This document shows, one piece after another, positions 51,765-60,675 of a DNA stretch of 64,000 bases. Source of the stretch: Bradyrhizobium sp. AUGA SZCCT0176 (GTDB lineage Bacteria > Pseudomonadota > Alphaproteobacteria > Rhizobiales > Xanthobacteraceae); the NCBI RefSeq assembly GCF_018130145.1, contig NZ_JAFCMB010000015.1, positions 62,001-126,000 on the forward strand, read 5' to 3'. The notes below the pieces were generated by a model that saw only the letters and a list, made by a program, of their open reading frames with translations, did no database searches and was not told the origin of the DNA. The translations under genes and the position numbers were made by a program. The stretch's first letter is position 1. Every line of letters begins with the position of its first letter.

Positions 51765-51859
51765 GGTTTGGAGCGGGACCTTCTCCGAAGACCGGATCAC
51801 GCGCTCTATTTGACGCATGACCTGATCCGAAAACCGCTTCGCACTTTTCGGGGTCATGC
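51765..51859. repeat. TTTGACGCATGA-type palindromic element
   Basis: Contains TTTGACGCATGACCTGATCC and, complementary, GGGGTCATGCGTC, with CGAAAACCGCTTCGCACTTTTCG between. It separates the phosphatase start from the UPF0262 stop and reaches into the last codons of the latter. Confidence 0.7.
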
Positions 51860-52357
51860 GTCCTGCCCCTTCCAGTGCAGCACGCAGATCAGCGTGAACA
51901 GCCGCCGCGCGGTTTCGAAATCGATCCGTACCTTGCCCTTCAGCCGTTCCTGCAGCGTGCGCGAGCCCTCGTCATGGATGCCGCGGCGGCCCATGTCGAT
52001 GGCCTCGATCTTGTCGGTGGTCGCGGTGCGGATCGCCTGATAGTAGCTGTCGCAGATCATGAAATAGTCCTTCACGATCCGCCGGAACGGCGTCAGCGAC
52101 AACAGATGCGCCACCACAGGCGTGCCGTCCTCGCGGCGGATGTCGAACATCAGCCGGTTGCCGGTGATGGCAAGGTGCAGCGTGAACGGGCCGCTCTCCG
52201 CCCCGTCAGGCGCGAACAGATTCTGCTCGATCAGATCGTAGATCGCGATCGCGCGCTCGTGCTCGATGTCAGGCCCGGAACGCCCGATCGATTCCTCGTC
52301 CAGCGTCACCGCGACAATGCGGTTCTGCGGATCCTCTTCTGCGGGCGGCTTGGTCAT
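51854..52357 (-). CDS. UPF0262 family protein
   Basis: 167 residues from ATG 52357, which overlaps the hisD stop (ATGA). The sequence RIVAVTLDEESIGRSGPDIE, then HERAIAIYDLIEQNLF and the FFRIVKDYF-like TPFRRIVKDYFMICDSYYQA are typical of UPF0262. Unknown function; always adjacent to hisD in this order of bacteria as far as I recall. Confidence 0.92.
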   Translation of the reverse strand: MTKPPAEEDPQNRIVAVTLDEESIGRSGPDIEHERAIAIYDLIEQNLFAPDGAESGPFTLHLAITGNRLMFDIRREDGTPVVAHLLSLTPFRRIVKDYFMICDSYYQAIRTATTDKIEAIDMGRRGIHDEGSRTLQERLKGKVRIDFETARRLFTLICVLHWKGQDA

Positions 52358-53649
52358 GACAGGTTGAGACGCAATCCGATCGAGCGTGAATGGGCATCCA
52401 AACCTTCGGCCTTGCCCAGGGTCATCGCGGCGGGTCCCAGCGCGCGCAACTGGTCCGGCCCGCATTTGAGAATCGAGGTGCGCTTCATGAAGTCTAGCAC
52501 GCCGAGGCCCGACGAGAACCGCGCCGAGCGCGCGGTCGGCAGCACGTGGTTGGAGCCGCCGACATAGTCGCCGATCGCCTCGGGCGTATGGGCCCCCAGA
52601 AAGATCGCGCCGGCGTTGCGGACTTTTGCCGACAAGGCTTCGGCGTCCGCGGTCATGATTTCCAAATGCTCGGCGGCGATGGCGTTCGCCAGCTCCACGG
52701 CGTCGTCGAGCTTTTTCACCATGATGATGGCGCCGAAATCCTTCCACGAGGCGCGGGCGATTTCCGCGCGCGGCAGGGTGACGAGTTGCGCTTCGACCGC
52801 CTGTTCGACCTCGGCGGCGAGACGCTCGCTGTCGGTGATCAGGATCGACTGCGCGCTGGCATCGTGCTCGGCCTGCGCCAAAAGATCAGCCGCGATCCAG
52901 CCGGCATTGCCGGTGTCGTCGGCGATGACGAGCACTTCGGAGGGGCCGGCGATCATGTCGATACCGACTTTGCCGAACACCTGCCGCTTGGCGGCGGCGA
53001 CATAGGCGTTGCCGGGGCCGACGATTTTCGCAACCGGCGCGATCGTGGCGGTGCCGTAGGCGAGCGCGGCCACCGCCTGCGCACCGCCGACGCGGTAGAT
53101 TTCCGAGACGCCGCCGAGTTCAGCTGCCGCCAGCACCAGCGGGTTGAGCTTGCCGTCCGGCGACGGCACCACCATCACCACGCGCGGCACGCCGGCAACC
53201 GCGGCCGGCACCGCATTCATCAGCACCGAGGACGGATACGCCGCCGTGCCACCGGGCACGTAAAGGCCGACCGCGTCGATCGCGCTCCAGCGCCAGCCGA
53301 GCTCGACGCCGAGCGCATCGGTAAAGCGCTCGTCCTTGGGCAGTTGGCGGCGATGGAACATCTCGATCCGGTCGCGCGCGAATTTCAGCGCATCCAACGT
53401 GGCGCTGTCGCAGGCTTTGGTCGCAGCCCCGATCTCATCACCGGTGACGCGCAGGCCGCTGGCTGCGATATCCAGCCGGTCGAATTTACGGGTCGCCTCG
53501 AGCAGGGCGGCGTCGCCGCGCGCGGCCACGTCATCGACGATGGCGCGGGTCGCCCGCTCGACATCGGCGGATGCTTCGCGCTTGGCGCCGAGAAAGGCGC
53601 CAAAGCGCTGGTCGAAATCGGCGCTGCTTCTGTCCAGGCGAATGGGCAT
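52354..53649 (-). CDS. hisD: Histidinol dehydrogenase
   Basis: 431 residues. Oxidises L-histidinol to L-histidine in two NAD-dependent steps. Family hallmarks: GLYVPGGTAAYPSSVLMNAV, MIAGPSEVLVIADDTGNAGW and DLLAQAEHDASAQSIL (zinc-binding Gln and His), and PEAIGDYVGGSNHVLPT with the second catalytic His. Translationally coupled to the UPF0262 gene. Other his genes are not in the window. Confidence 0.97.
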   Translation of the reverse strand: MPIRLDRSSADFDQRFGAFLGAKREASADVERATRAIVDDVAARGDAALLEATRKFDRLDIAASGLRVTGDEIGAATKACDSATLDALKFARDRIEMFHRRQLPKDERFTDALGVELGWRWSAIDAVGLYVPGGTAAYPSSVLMNAVPAAVAGVPRVVMVVPSPDGKLNPLVLAAAELGGVSEIYRVGGAQAVAALAYGTATIAPVAKIVGPGNAYVAAAKRQVFGKVGIDMIAGPSEVLVIADDTGNAGWIAADLLAQAEHDASAQSILITDSERLAAEVEQAVEAQLVTLPRAEIARASWKDFGAIIMVKKLDDAVELANAIAAEHLEIMTADAEALSAKVRNAGAIFLGAHTPEAIGDYVGGSNHVLPTARSARFSSGLGVLDFMKRTSILKCGPDQLRALGPAAMTLGKAEGLDAHSRSIGLRLNLS

Positions 53650-53760
53650 GGTGGCTTTCTGTGGAGGCTTGCGGGCCTATGCTCAATGGCGCGGCGGCCC
53701 ATGGCCGTCAACCCTTTGAGTCCGCCATGGCAGGATGGTTCAAAGGGTCAGGCCGGTCCC

Positions 53761-53862
53761 GTAGGGTGGGCAAAGCGAAGCGTGCCCACCTAACTCGGGG
53801 AAAGGCTGAAAATCTGCCCCTATTTTGGCGGCACGGCGAAGAGCGCCTTTACCCACCCTACG
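53761..53862. repeat. GTAGGGTGGGCAAAG palindromic element
   Basis: GTAGGGTGGG at the left pairs with CCCACCCTAC at the right end. A widespread dispersed element; here between the DUF2948 and hisD genes. Confidence 0.8.
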
Positions 53863-53873
53863 CAGCGGGCTTT

Positions 53874-54329
53874 TCAGGCCTCCTGCCCAGACGGCGCGAT
53901 GCCGATATCGCTGGTGCCGAGATCGTCGGCGCCGAGGTCGGTCAGCTCGCATTCCAGGCATTCGACGTCCAGCCGCAGCGCTTCGCCATGGCTGAACAGC
54001 AGCAAGGCGCTGCCGCCGGGGGCTTCGCCGGGGTGGAATTCGATCCCGACCAGTTCCAGAACGGCGGCCGGCGCATCCAGATCGATGTTGCGCGACTTGC
54101 AGGCCAGCACCCGGTCGAAGCGCAATGCTGCGATCGTCCGCCGCGGGGTGGTGCCGCCGGACAGCGTCTGCTCCCAGTCGAGCCTGAACATGCCGACCAC
54201 GAGGCGTTTTTCGTCCTGCCGCCAGACGATGTCGGAGACCTGCACCCGGGCATCCTGGACATGCGCCGAGATCACCGAGAGATCATCGGAATCGAGCGCG
54301 ATCAGTTTGAGCTGTTCAGGCGAACCCAT
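53874..54329 (-). CDS. DUF2948 family protein
   Basis: 151 residues: LKLIALDSDDLSVISAHVQD then ARVQVSDIVWRQDEKRLVVG and MFRLDWE, followed by RTIAALRFDRV and a C-terminal acidic ECLECELTDLG. This is the alphaproteobacterial DUF2948 family found between murA and hisD. Cytoplasmic, function unknown. Confidence 0.92.
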   Translation of the reverse strand: MGSPEQLKLIALDSDDLSVISAHVQDARVQVSDIVWRQDEKRLVVGMFRLDWEQTLSGGTTPRRTIAALRFDRVLACKSRNIDLDAPAAVLELVGIEFHPGEAPGGSALLLFSHGEALRLDVECLECELTDLGADDLGTSDIGIAPSGQEA

Positions 54330-54382
54330 GCGCCAACTTTACCTTTAATTTGGGCGTAGCCTAGCCGCAAAACCGGTTCCCA

Positions 54383-54403
54383 TCCCCGGACCAAGTCCGG
54401 GGA
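54383..54403. repeat. Short TCCCCGGA hairpin
   Basis: TCCCCGGA and TCCGGGGA form 8-bp arms around CCAAG, between murA and the DUF2948 gene. It could be a weak terminator for murA, but no T-run follows. Confidence 0.5.
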
Positions 54404-54425
54404 CATGCTTTTTGCGGGATACACG

Positions 54426-55715
54426 TCAGTCGCTGATACGCTGGATCGAGGCGCCGCAGGCCGACAGTTTTTCCTCCAGCCGCTCAAAACCGCGGTCGAG
54501 ATGATAGATCCGGTTGACCATGGTCTCGCCTTCGGCGGCAAGGCCGGCGATGACCAGCGACACCGACGCGCGCAGGTCGGTCGCCATGACCGGCGCGCCG
54601 CGCAAGCTCGCGGTGCCGTCGATGGTGGCGGTTTCGCCGTCGAGCGAAATTTTCGCGCCGAACCGCGCCAGCTCCTGCACATGCATGAAGCGGTTCTCGA
54701 AAATGGTTTCGGTGATCTGCGAGGAGCCGCCGGCGCAGGCCATCAGCGCCATCAGCTGCGCCTGCAGATCGGTCGGGAAGCCCGGGAACGGCGCGGTCGA
54801 CACGTTGACCGGCTTGATCCCCGCACCGTTGCGGGAAACCTTTATGCCGTCCTTGTTGACGGTGATGACGGCGCCCGCTTCGGTCAGCACGTCGAGCGCC
54901 GATTGCAGCAGCTCCGGCCGTGCGCCCGCCAGCTGCACCTCGCCGCCGGTCATCGCCACCGCCATCGCATAAGTGCCGGCCTCGATGCGGTCGGGCAGCA
55001 CGGTATGCCGCGCGCCGTGCAGTTTTTCGACGCCCTCGACCACGATGCGCGGCGTGCCGGCGCCGGTGATCCGCGCGCCCATCTTGTTCAGGCAATCGGC
55101 GACGTCTGATATCTCGGGCTCGCAGGCGGCGTTGTCGATGATGGTCGTGCCCCTGGCCAGCGTCGCCGCCATCAGCGCGACATGGGTTCCGCTGACCGTC
55201 ACCTTGGGGAAATCGATCGACGCGCCGCGCAGGCCGCCGGGCGCTTTGGCGACCACGTAGCCGGCGTCGATGGTGATCTCGGCGCCGAGTTTCTCCAGCG
55301 CCATGATCAGCAGATCAACCGGCCGCGTGCCGATCGCGCAGCCGCCCGGCAACGAGACCTTCGCCTCGTGCATCCGCGCCAAGAGCGGCGCGATCACCCA
55401 AAAACTGGCGCGCATCCGCGACACCAGCTCATAGGGCGCGGTCGTGTCGATGATATCAGCCGCCGAAATATGCAGGGTCTGTCCCTGGTACTCGCGGTCG
55501 CCGGGCCGCTTGCCCGCGGACATGATGTCGACGCCGTGATTGCCGAGGATACGCTGCAGCTGCGCGACATCGGCAAGTCGCGGCACATTGTCGAGAACAA
55601 GGGTTTCCTCGGTGAGCAGCCCCGCGATCATCAGCGGCAGCGCAGCATTCTTCGCGCCCGAAATCGCGATGGTGCCGTTGAGCGGGCTTCCGCCGACAAT
55701 CCGAATGCGGTCCAT
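54426..55715 (-). CDS. murA: UDP-N-acetylglucosamine 1-carboxyvinyltransferase
   Basis: 429 residues. First committed step of peptidoglycan synthesis, adding enolpyruvate from PEP to UDP-GlcNAc. The catalytic cysteine is C126 in SLPGGCAIGTRPVDLL; GAKNAALPLMIA (21-32) and RADRIE-like LPDRIEAGTYAMA are also present. The cysteine form is fosfomycin-sensitive in other bacteria. A GGGGT microsatellite lies about 80 bases upstream, in the promoter region. Confidence 0.98.
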   Translation of the reverse strand: MDRIRIVGGSPLNGTIAISGAKNAALPLMIAGLLTEETLVLDNVPRLADVAQLQRILGNHGVDIMSAGKRPGDREYQGQTLHISAADIIDTTAPYELVSRMRASFWVIAPLLARMHEAKVSLPGGCAIGTRPVDLLIMALEKLGAEITIDAGYVVAKAPGGLRGASIDFPKVTVSGTHVALMAATLARGTTIIDNAACEPEISDVADCLNKMGARITGAGTPRIVVEGVEKLHGARHTVLPDRIEAGTYAMAVAMTGGEVQLAGARPELLQSALDVLTEAGAVITVNKDGIKVSRNGAGIKPVNVSTAPFPGFPTDLQAQLMALMACAGGSSQITETIFENRFMHVQELARFGAKISLDGETATIDGTASLRGAPVMATDLRASVSLVIAGLAAEGETMVNRIYHLDRGFERLEEKLSACGASIQRISD

Positions 55716-55795
55716 GCCACCCCCCTTTTGTTATGCAGAACGTATGGGGGCCGCGAAACCCCAATGGCAAAAGCCTTGAAGTTTGCGGCTATTTG

Positions 55796-55820
55796 ATGGG
55801 GTGGGGTGGGGTGGGGTGGG
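55796..55820. repeat. GGGGT microsatellite upstream of murA
   Basis: About five tandem GGGGT units directly upstream of murA on the minus strand. Copy number of such tracts can change by slippage. Confidence 0.9.
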
Positions 55821-55857
55821 CTCGACGATCCGCCGTCATTCCAGGATAACACGATTC

Positions 55858-56044
55858 GTCGTCCCTGCGAACGCAGGGACCCATAACCCCGGTCATCTAT
55901 TGTTGAAGCGAAGCCGTCGATCAGCGTGCAAAAAACATTGGCGCCGCGGCGTATGGGTCCCTGCGTGCCACCTTCGCTAAAGCTTCGGCGAGCCTCCTAT
56001 CCCGCCTCGGCGAAGCCTTGGCGGAGACGGGTCGCAGGGACGAC
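55858..56044. repeat. GTCGTCCCTGCGAACGCAGG palindromic element
   Basis: GTCGTCCCTGCGA at the left and TCGCAGGGACGAC at the right form 13-bp arms around about 160 bases with further internal pairing (GGGACCCATA with TATGGGTCCC). It fills the gap between the reductase-like gene and murA. Confidence 0.85.
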
Positions 56045-56046
56045 AG

Positions 56047-56706
56047 CTACACCGCGTTGATATCCTCGCTCTCCAGTACCGGCTTCGGATAGCCATCGCG
56101 CGCGACCTTGATCATGGCGCGGCCGAGCTGTTCGCTTGTTGTCACGAACTTCGGCGAGGTGCGGGCGAGATAGGACAGCAGCGGTGCGGCGACGACATAG
56201 ATCGCGTTCACCCAGCCGGTCTTCGAGCGCACGCCGTGCAGCGGCTGGATGCCGGCGGGCCGGAACATGTAGGCGGCCTTGAACGGCAGCTTGAGCAGAT
56301 CGTTCGCGGTCTTGCCTTTAACGCGCGCCCAGCGCACCGGGCCCTGTTCGGTTGAATCGGTGCCGCGGCCGGTGACGTAGGTGAACACCATGCCGGGGTT
56401 GAGCCGAACCAGCGTGTTCGCCGCGGCCATCGTGACGTCATAGGTCAGATGCCGGTAGCGCTCGGCGTCCATGCCGACAGAGGAAACGCCGAGGCAGAAG
56501 AAACAGGCGTCGTATCCGGCAAGATCAGACTCGATTGCGGAGAAGTCCGTGAAGTCCTTATGCAGGACTTCACGAAGCTTGGCGTGCTGCCGCCAGGTCG
56601 GGCTGCGCCCGACCACCAGCACGCGCTCGACACCGGCGTCGAGCAGGCATTCGCGGAGCACGCCCTGCCCGACCATGCCGGTGGCGCCGAACAGGATAAC
56701 TTTCAT
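56047..56706 (-). CDS. NAD(P)-binding Rossmann protein (short-chain/atypical epimerase type)
   Basis: 219 residues from ATG 56706, whose ATGA overlaps the stop of the upstream hydrolase. The N-terminus MKVILFGATGMVGQGVLREC has the GxxGxxG nucleotide-binding loop. DACFFCLGVSSVGMDAERYR and the Tyr in FTYVTGRGTDS fit the extended or atypical SDR families (NAD(P)H-binding, HTATIP2-like). Translationally coupled with the haloperoxidase-like gene, suggesting one pathway, possibly detoxification. Confidence 0.85.
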   Translation of the reverse strand: MKVILFGATGMVGQGVLRECLLDAGVERVLVVGRSPTWRQHAKLREVLHKDFTDFSAIESDLAGYDACFFCLGVSSVGMDAERYRHLTYDVTMAAANTLVRLNPGMVFTYVTGRGTDSTEQGPVRWARVKGKTANDLLKLPFKAAYMFRPAGIQPLHGVRSKTGWVNAIYVVAAPLLSYLARTSPKFVTTSEQLGRAMIKVARDGYPKPVLESEDINAV

Positions 56707-57527
56707 GACTTGATGAAGGCGAGCAGGTCCGCGTTGATCGTCGCCGCTTCCGTGGTCGGCATGCCGTGCGGAAAGCCCTTGTAGGTTTTCAGTATCCCGT
56801 TCTTCAGCAGCTTTGCCGACAACGGCGCGGAGTCGGCATAGGGCACGATCTGGTCGTCGTCGCCATGCATCACCAGCACGGGCACATTGATCTTCTTCAG
56901 GTCCTCGGTGAAATCGGTCTGCGAGAAGGCGACGATGCCATCGTAATGCGCCTTGGCGCCGCCCATCATGCCCTGGCGCCACCAATTCTCGATCACGGCC
57001 TCCGATGGTTTGGCGCCGGGCCGGTTGTAGCCATAGAAGGGACCGGCCGCGACGTCGCGATAGAATTGCGAACGGCCGGCGGCGAGCGCGGCCTGGAATC
57101 CGTCGAAGACATCCTTCGGCAGGCCGCCCGGATTGGCCGCCGTCTTCACCATCAGCGGCGGCACCGCGCTGAGGATCGCGGCCTTTGCGACCCGACTCTC
57201 GCCGTGGCGGGCAATGTAATGCACCACCTCGCCGCCGCCGGTGGAATGGCCGACGTGAACGGCGTTCTTCAGATCGAGATGTGCCGTCACCGCCGCGAGG
57301 TCATCGGCATAATGGTCCATGTCGTGGCCGTCGCCGACCTGGGCAGAGCGGCCGTGGCCGCGGCGGTCATGGGCGATGACGCGAAAGCCGTTGTGGAGGA
57401 AGAACAGCATCTGCGCGTCCCAGTCGTCCGATGACAGTGGCCAGCCGTGGCTGAACACGATGGGCTGACCGGAGCCCCAGTCCTTGTAAAAGATCTCGAC
57501 GTCGTCTTTTGTTGTGATCATGGGCAT
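56703..57527 (-). CDS. Alpha/beta hydrolase, non-heme haloperoxidase/arylesterase type
   Basis: 274 residues; the ATG at 57527 has GGAG in place upstream. Ser nucleophile in VGHSTGGGEVVHYIARHG (GHSTGG), Asp in VLVMHGDDDQIVPY and His in GFPHGMPTT form the triad; FSHGWPLSSDDWD provides the oxyanion region. This set is characteristic of cofactor-free chloroperoxidases and related esterases with perhydrolase activity. Cytoplasmic or weakly exported; no signal peptide. First gene of a two-gene unit. Confidence 0.92.
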   Translation of the reverse strand: MPMITTKDDVEIFYKDWGSGQPIVFSHGWPLSSDDWDAQMLFFLHNGFRVIAHDRRGHGRSAQVGDGHDMDHYADDLAAVTAHLDLKNAVHVGHSTGGGEVVHYIARHGESRVAKAAILSAVPPLMVKTAANPGGLPKDVFDGFQAALAAGRSQFYRDVAAGPFYGYNRPGAKPSEAVIENWWRQGMMGGAKAHYDGIVAFSQTDFTEDLKKINVPVLVMHGDDDQIVPYADSAPLSAKLLKNGILKTYKGFPHGMPTTEAATINADLLAFIKS

Positions 57528-57550
57528 GGGGGAGCTCCTCTGGATTGGTT

Positions 57551-57632
57551 CGTCATTCCGGGATGGTCCGAAGGACCAGACCCGGAATCTCGAGATTCCG
57601 GGTTCGATGCTACGCATCGCCCCGGAATGACG
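57551..57632. repeat. CGTCATTCCGGG palindromic element
   Basis: CGTCATTCCGGG (left) and CCCGGAATGACG (right) are perfect arms; ACCCGGAATCTCGAGATTCC forms an internal palindrome. Another dispersed Bradyrhizobium-type hairpin. Confidence 0.88.
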
Positions 57633-57638
57633 GGAATG

Positions 57639-58151
57639 TCAGGCGTATGTCGAGGCCGGCCGGTAGCGCCGGATCACGCCGATGATCACGATCACGAAGA
57701 ACACCAGCACGATGCCCTGCGCGACCGCAAAGGGCGGCTCGGCCGGCGGCACGCTCGGCGCCAGCGCGTGCAGCGCGGGCACTTTCAGGAACGACTGCAC
57801 CACCAGCACGAACACGTTGAGATAGAGCGCCACCAGCGCGGTCAGCGCGTAGATCCAGCGCCAGGCACCGCGCAGATTCATGATGTAGAGCGCGAAGCAG
57901 GCGATCGCCAGCAGCACCAGCGAGAGCAGGCCGAACAGGTGCGACGGCAACATTTTTTCAAACAGCAGCGGCGGAATCACAAAACCGGTGGCGCTGGTCA
58001 GGATCGTGGTCAGCAGGAAGATCGCGGTCAGCCCCGGCTGCCGCTTCGAGCCGAGCATTCCGAACATCACGATGAGGCCTGAGACGATTGCGATCAAACT
58101 GATGACGACATGCACGAGAACAAATGTCGCCGTACTCATACCGAGTATCAT
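57639..58151 (-). CDS. Uncharacterised inner-membrane protein
   Basis: 170 residues with five hydrophobic helices (roughly 6-30, 40-60, 70-90, 98-120 and 140-162). It has conserved-looking His residues in the first helix (VLVHVVISL) and MLPSHLFGLLSL, a pattern seen in small heme- or quinone-linked membrane proteins, but no motif is decisive. Function unknown. Confidence 0.75.
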   Translation of the reverse strand: MILGMSTATFVLVHVVISLIAIVSGLIVMFGMLGSKRQPGLTAIFLLTTILTSATGFVIPPLLFEKMLPSHLFGLLSLVLLAIACFALYIMNLRGAWRWIYALTALVALYLNVFVLVVQSFLKVPALHALAPSVPPAEPPFAVAQGIVLVFFVIVIIGVIRRYRPASTYA

Positions 58152-58276
58152 GAAGCGCCCCCTTCGTTGGAAACCCGCCGAACGTTACGATGCAGCGCAG
58201 GAAATTGCCACACGCGCCCATTGCACAACCGTCATGCGCGGCAACACGCGAGGCATCGACGAAAGTCGCACGCGGA

Positions 58277-59998
58277 TCAGAGCGCCGGCTTCGAACCGTC
58301 GGCGAGAAAGCCGTGCAATGCCGCCACCACCTGCGCGCCCTCGCCGATCGCGCCGCCGACGCGTTTGACCGAGCCGGAGCGCACATCGCCGACCGCGAAC
58401 ACGCCGGGCACGGTGGTTTCCAAAAACGGCACCGGACGCTCGCCATTTTGGCCGCTTTGAACGCCGCCTTGGACGCCGGTGAGAACAAAGCCGGCGCGAT
58501 CGACCTTGACGCCGCAGCCTTCGAGCCAGCCGGTCGCGGGGTCGGCGCCGACGAACAGAAAGAGATTGCGGATGTCGAGGCTCTGCACCTCGTCCGGCGC
58601 CAGACGGCTGCGCCAGCGCACGCGCCGCAGCGAGGCGTCCTCGCCCTCGAGGCCGACCACCTCGGCGTTGAAGATCAGTTCGATATTGTCAGTCGCTTCG
58701 ATGCGCTCGATGAGATAGTGCGACATGCTGGCGCCGAGGCCGCCGCCGCGGATGATCATGTAAACTTTTCGCGCATGGCTGGACAAAAACACCGCGGCCT
58801 GTCCGGCGGAGTTGCCGCCGCCGACCAGCACGACGTCCTGATCGACGCACAGCTTGGCCTCGATCGGCGAGGCCCAGTACCAGACGCCACGGCCCTCAAA
58901 GGCGTCGAGATTTTCGACCTCGGGCCGGCGGTAGCGCGCGCCGCTCGCGACCACGACCGATTTGGCTTTCAGCGACTGTCCGCATTCGGTCGCCAGCGCG
59001 AACAGGCCATCGGGCTTCGTGCAATCCAGCGAGCGGATGGAGACCGGGATCAGCATCTCGGCGCCAAACTTTTGCGCCTGGTTGTAGGCGCGCCCGGCCA
59101 ACGCCTGGCCGGAAATGCCGGTCGGGAATCCCAAATAGTTCTCAATCCGCGCACTGGCGCCGGCCTGTCCGCCAAAGGCGCGCGAATCGAACACCGCGAC
59201 CGACAGCCCTTCCGACGCCGCATAGACCGCGGTGGCAAGCCCGGCCGGACCGCTGCCGACCACGGCGACATCGTAGAGCTTGTCATGCGCATGGTTGGTG
59301 ATCATGCCCATCGCGAGCGCCAGCGAGGTTTCCGAGGGATTGCGCAGCACGGTGCCGTCAGGACACACCACCAGCGGCAGATCGCTGCGCGCGGCCGAAT
59401 AACGTTCCACGAGATCGGCGGCGTCCTTGTCGTTCTCGGGGTCGAGCAGATGATGCGGCTGGCCGTTGCGCGTCAAAAAATTCTGTAAGCGCGCCATGTC
59501 GCCGAGCGAGGCCGGCCCGATCAGCACCGGGCCGCCGACGCCGCCCTGGATCAGGCTGACCCGGCGCAGCACCAGCGCGCGCATGATGCGCTCGCCAAGA
59601 TCGGCCTCGGCCATCAGCAGCGCCCGCAACCGGTCCGGCGGAATCAGCAGCGTCTCGACATCGCCCTCGGCATGGCCGTCGACCAGCGCGACGCGGCCGG
59701 AGAGCTGGCCGATCTCGGCCACGAATTGTCCAACGCACTGATCGATGACGGGCGTGACATGGCCGAGGCCGTCGCGCAGCGTGATCGCGACATGGCCCGA
59801 CAGCACCACGAACATGCCGGGCCCGGGCTTGCCGGTCTCGAACAGCGCCTCGCCGTGCCCATAGCTGCGCAACTCGCCGAACCGGCGCATGCGCTCGATC
59901 TCTTGCGACGTCAGCGTCGGGAAGGTCTGCTCGTGGCGCGGAAACGCGAAGGAATTTTGGCCGGCCGCCGGACCGGCTGTCGTGGTGTCTGCACTCAT
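58277..59998 (-). CDS. Thioredoxin-reductase-like flavoprotein with cyclic-nucleotide-binding domain
   Basis: 573 residues from ATG 59998. Residues about 25-140 form a Crp-type cNMP-binding fold (LRSYGHGEALFETGKPGPGM ... VLSGHVAITLRDG). After a linker with a thioredoxin-like remnant (ARSDLPLVVCPDGTVLRNPS) comes a TrxR fold: FAD loop VVGSGPAGLATAVYAA, GGQAGASARIENYLGFP, and NADPH loop VLVGGGNSAGQAAVFL. The CxxC redox pair of TrxR is absent: the region reads GVWYWASPIEAKLC. It may be an NADPH oxidoreductase gated by a nucleotide. Confidence 0.88.
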   Translation of the reverse strand: MSADTTTAGPAAGQNSFAFPRHEQTFPTLTSQEIERMRRFGELRSYGHGEALFETGKPGPGMFVVLSGHVAITLRDGLGHVTPVIDQCVGQFVAEIGQLSGRVALVDGHAEGDVETLLIPPDRLRALLMAEADLGERIMRALVLRRVSLIQGGVGGPVLIGPASLGDMARLQNFLTRNGQPHHLLDPENDKDAADLVERYSAARSDLPLVVCPDGTVLRNPSETSLALAMGMITNHAHDKLYDVAVVGSGPAGLATAVYAASEGLSVAVFDSRAFGGQAGASARIENYLGFPTGISGQALAGRAYNQAQKFGAEMLIPVSIRSLDCTKPDGLFALATECGQSLKAKSVVVASGARYRRPEVENLDAFEGRGVWYWASPIEAKLCVDQDVVLVGGGNSAGQAAVFLSSHARKVYMIIRGGGLGASMSHYLIERIEATDNIELIFNAEVVGLEGEDASLRRVRWRSRLAPDEVQSLDIRNLFLFVGADPATGWLEGCGVKVDRAGFVLTGVQGGVQSGQNGERPVPFLETTVPGVFAVGDVRSGSVKRVGGAIGEGAQVVAALHGFLADGSKPAL

Positions 59999-60075
59999 CT
60001 CGCCACCCAATAAAGAACCCAGCGTTTTGCGGAGAGGCTGGCCACCCGGCGAGCGGTCGGGAATTTCCCTGGCCG

Positions 60076-60279
60076 CTACTGGCCCGGCTTTACTCCGCCT
60101 GCGTCATCTAGGGAGACATCGGTGTTTTCGGAAGGTGCGGCACCTTCATCGCTGCGCCCGCGCGCCTGCGACTTCCGCCGCTTGAGATTTTCGCGCAGCG
60201 CCAGCTTCAAGCGCTGCTGTCGCGAATCCTTCACGTCAGGCTTGGCCGTTCCCGCGCGTTTGTCCTGATCGTCCTGCAT
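60076..60279 (-). CDS. Small basic hypothetical protein (67 residues)
   Basis: ATG 60279. MQDDQDKRAGTAKPDVKDSR then QQRLKLALRENLKRRKSQAR: a strongly basic helix followed by an acidic end (SLDDAGGVKPGQ). Similar small proteins with an LRENLKRRKxQAR core are common in alphaproteobacteria; no function is known. The frame remains open upstream, overlapping the tRNA-Thr, but homology begins here. Confidence 0.65.
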   Translation of the reverse strand: MQDDQDKRAGTAKPDVKDSRQQRLKLALRENLKRRKSQARGRSDEGAAPSENTDVSLDDAGGVKPGQ

Positions 60280-60599
60280 CCTGGACCTGTTGCGTGTGCC
60301 GTGGCGGCGCTCTCTACCGTCCGAACATATTGGGTTTCGTCCGCCTGTCGCGCAATCGCGTCCTCCCGGTCGCAGTCCAATGATTCGCCCGAACCGGCTT
60401 CTCAGGCCGTGGGCCTGCGAAATGGAACCGGATCGGCCCGGAGTTGGCCCGGTTGTGGCAGGAAGCGCGACCTCGCGTTGGTTTTTGGCCGTTTTAGGCC
60501 CTTTCCAGCCCCGCCGCGTGCTTGCACCGGAGGGGCCCTTGTGGCAAGAACCGGCCGCCCGTAGAGGCCTTTTGGGCCGATTCCTCGGATACCGGGCAT
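60280..60599. other. Intergenic region before tRNA-Thr
   Basis: Probably contains the tRNA promoter. Several open frames cross it but none looks protein-like. A GGCCCTTTCCAGCC/GGCCGTTTTAGG region is repetitive but not clearly palindromic. Confidence 0.35.
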
Positions 60600-60674
60600 G
60601 CTGCCGTAGCTCAGTGGTAGAGCACTCCATTGGTAATGGAGAGGTCGACAGTTCAATCCTGTCTGGCAGCACCA
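60600..60674 (+). tRNA. tRNA-Thr (anticodon GGT)
   Basis: 75 bases with encoded CCA. Acceptor GCTGCCG/TGGCAGC (last pair G-T), D-arm AGCTCAGTGGTAGAGC, anticodon arm CTCCATTGGTAATGGAG (GGT) and T-arm ACAGTTCAATCCTGT. Its 3' 26 bases plus one are repeated at 63900-63926, marking an integration site. Confidence 0.97.
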
Positions 60675-60675
60675 T
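60649..60675 (+). repeat. Attachment-site-like repeat, left copy (inside tRNA-Thr)
   Basis: 27 bases, CAGTTCAATCCTGTCTGGCA followed by GCACCAT, identical to 63900-63926. It covers the T-arm, acceptor and CCA, the part of tRNA genes usually used by tyrosine integrases. Confidence 0.9.

Noticed and set aside
56707..56985. N-terminal extension of the Rossmann protein
   Set aside because: It would overlap the hydrolase gene; the nucleotide-binding start at 56706 and the ATGA overlap are decisive.
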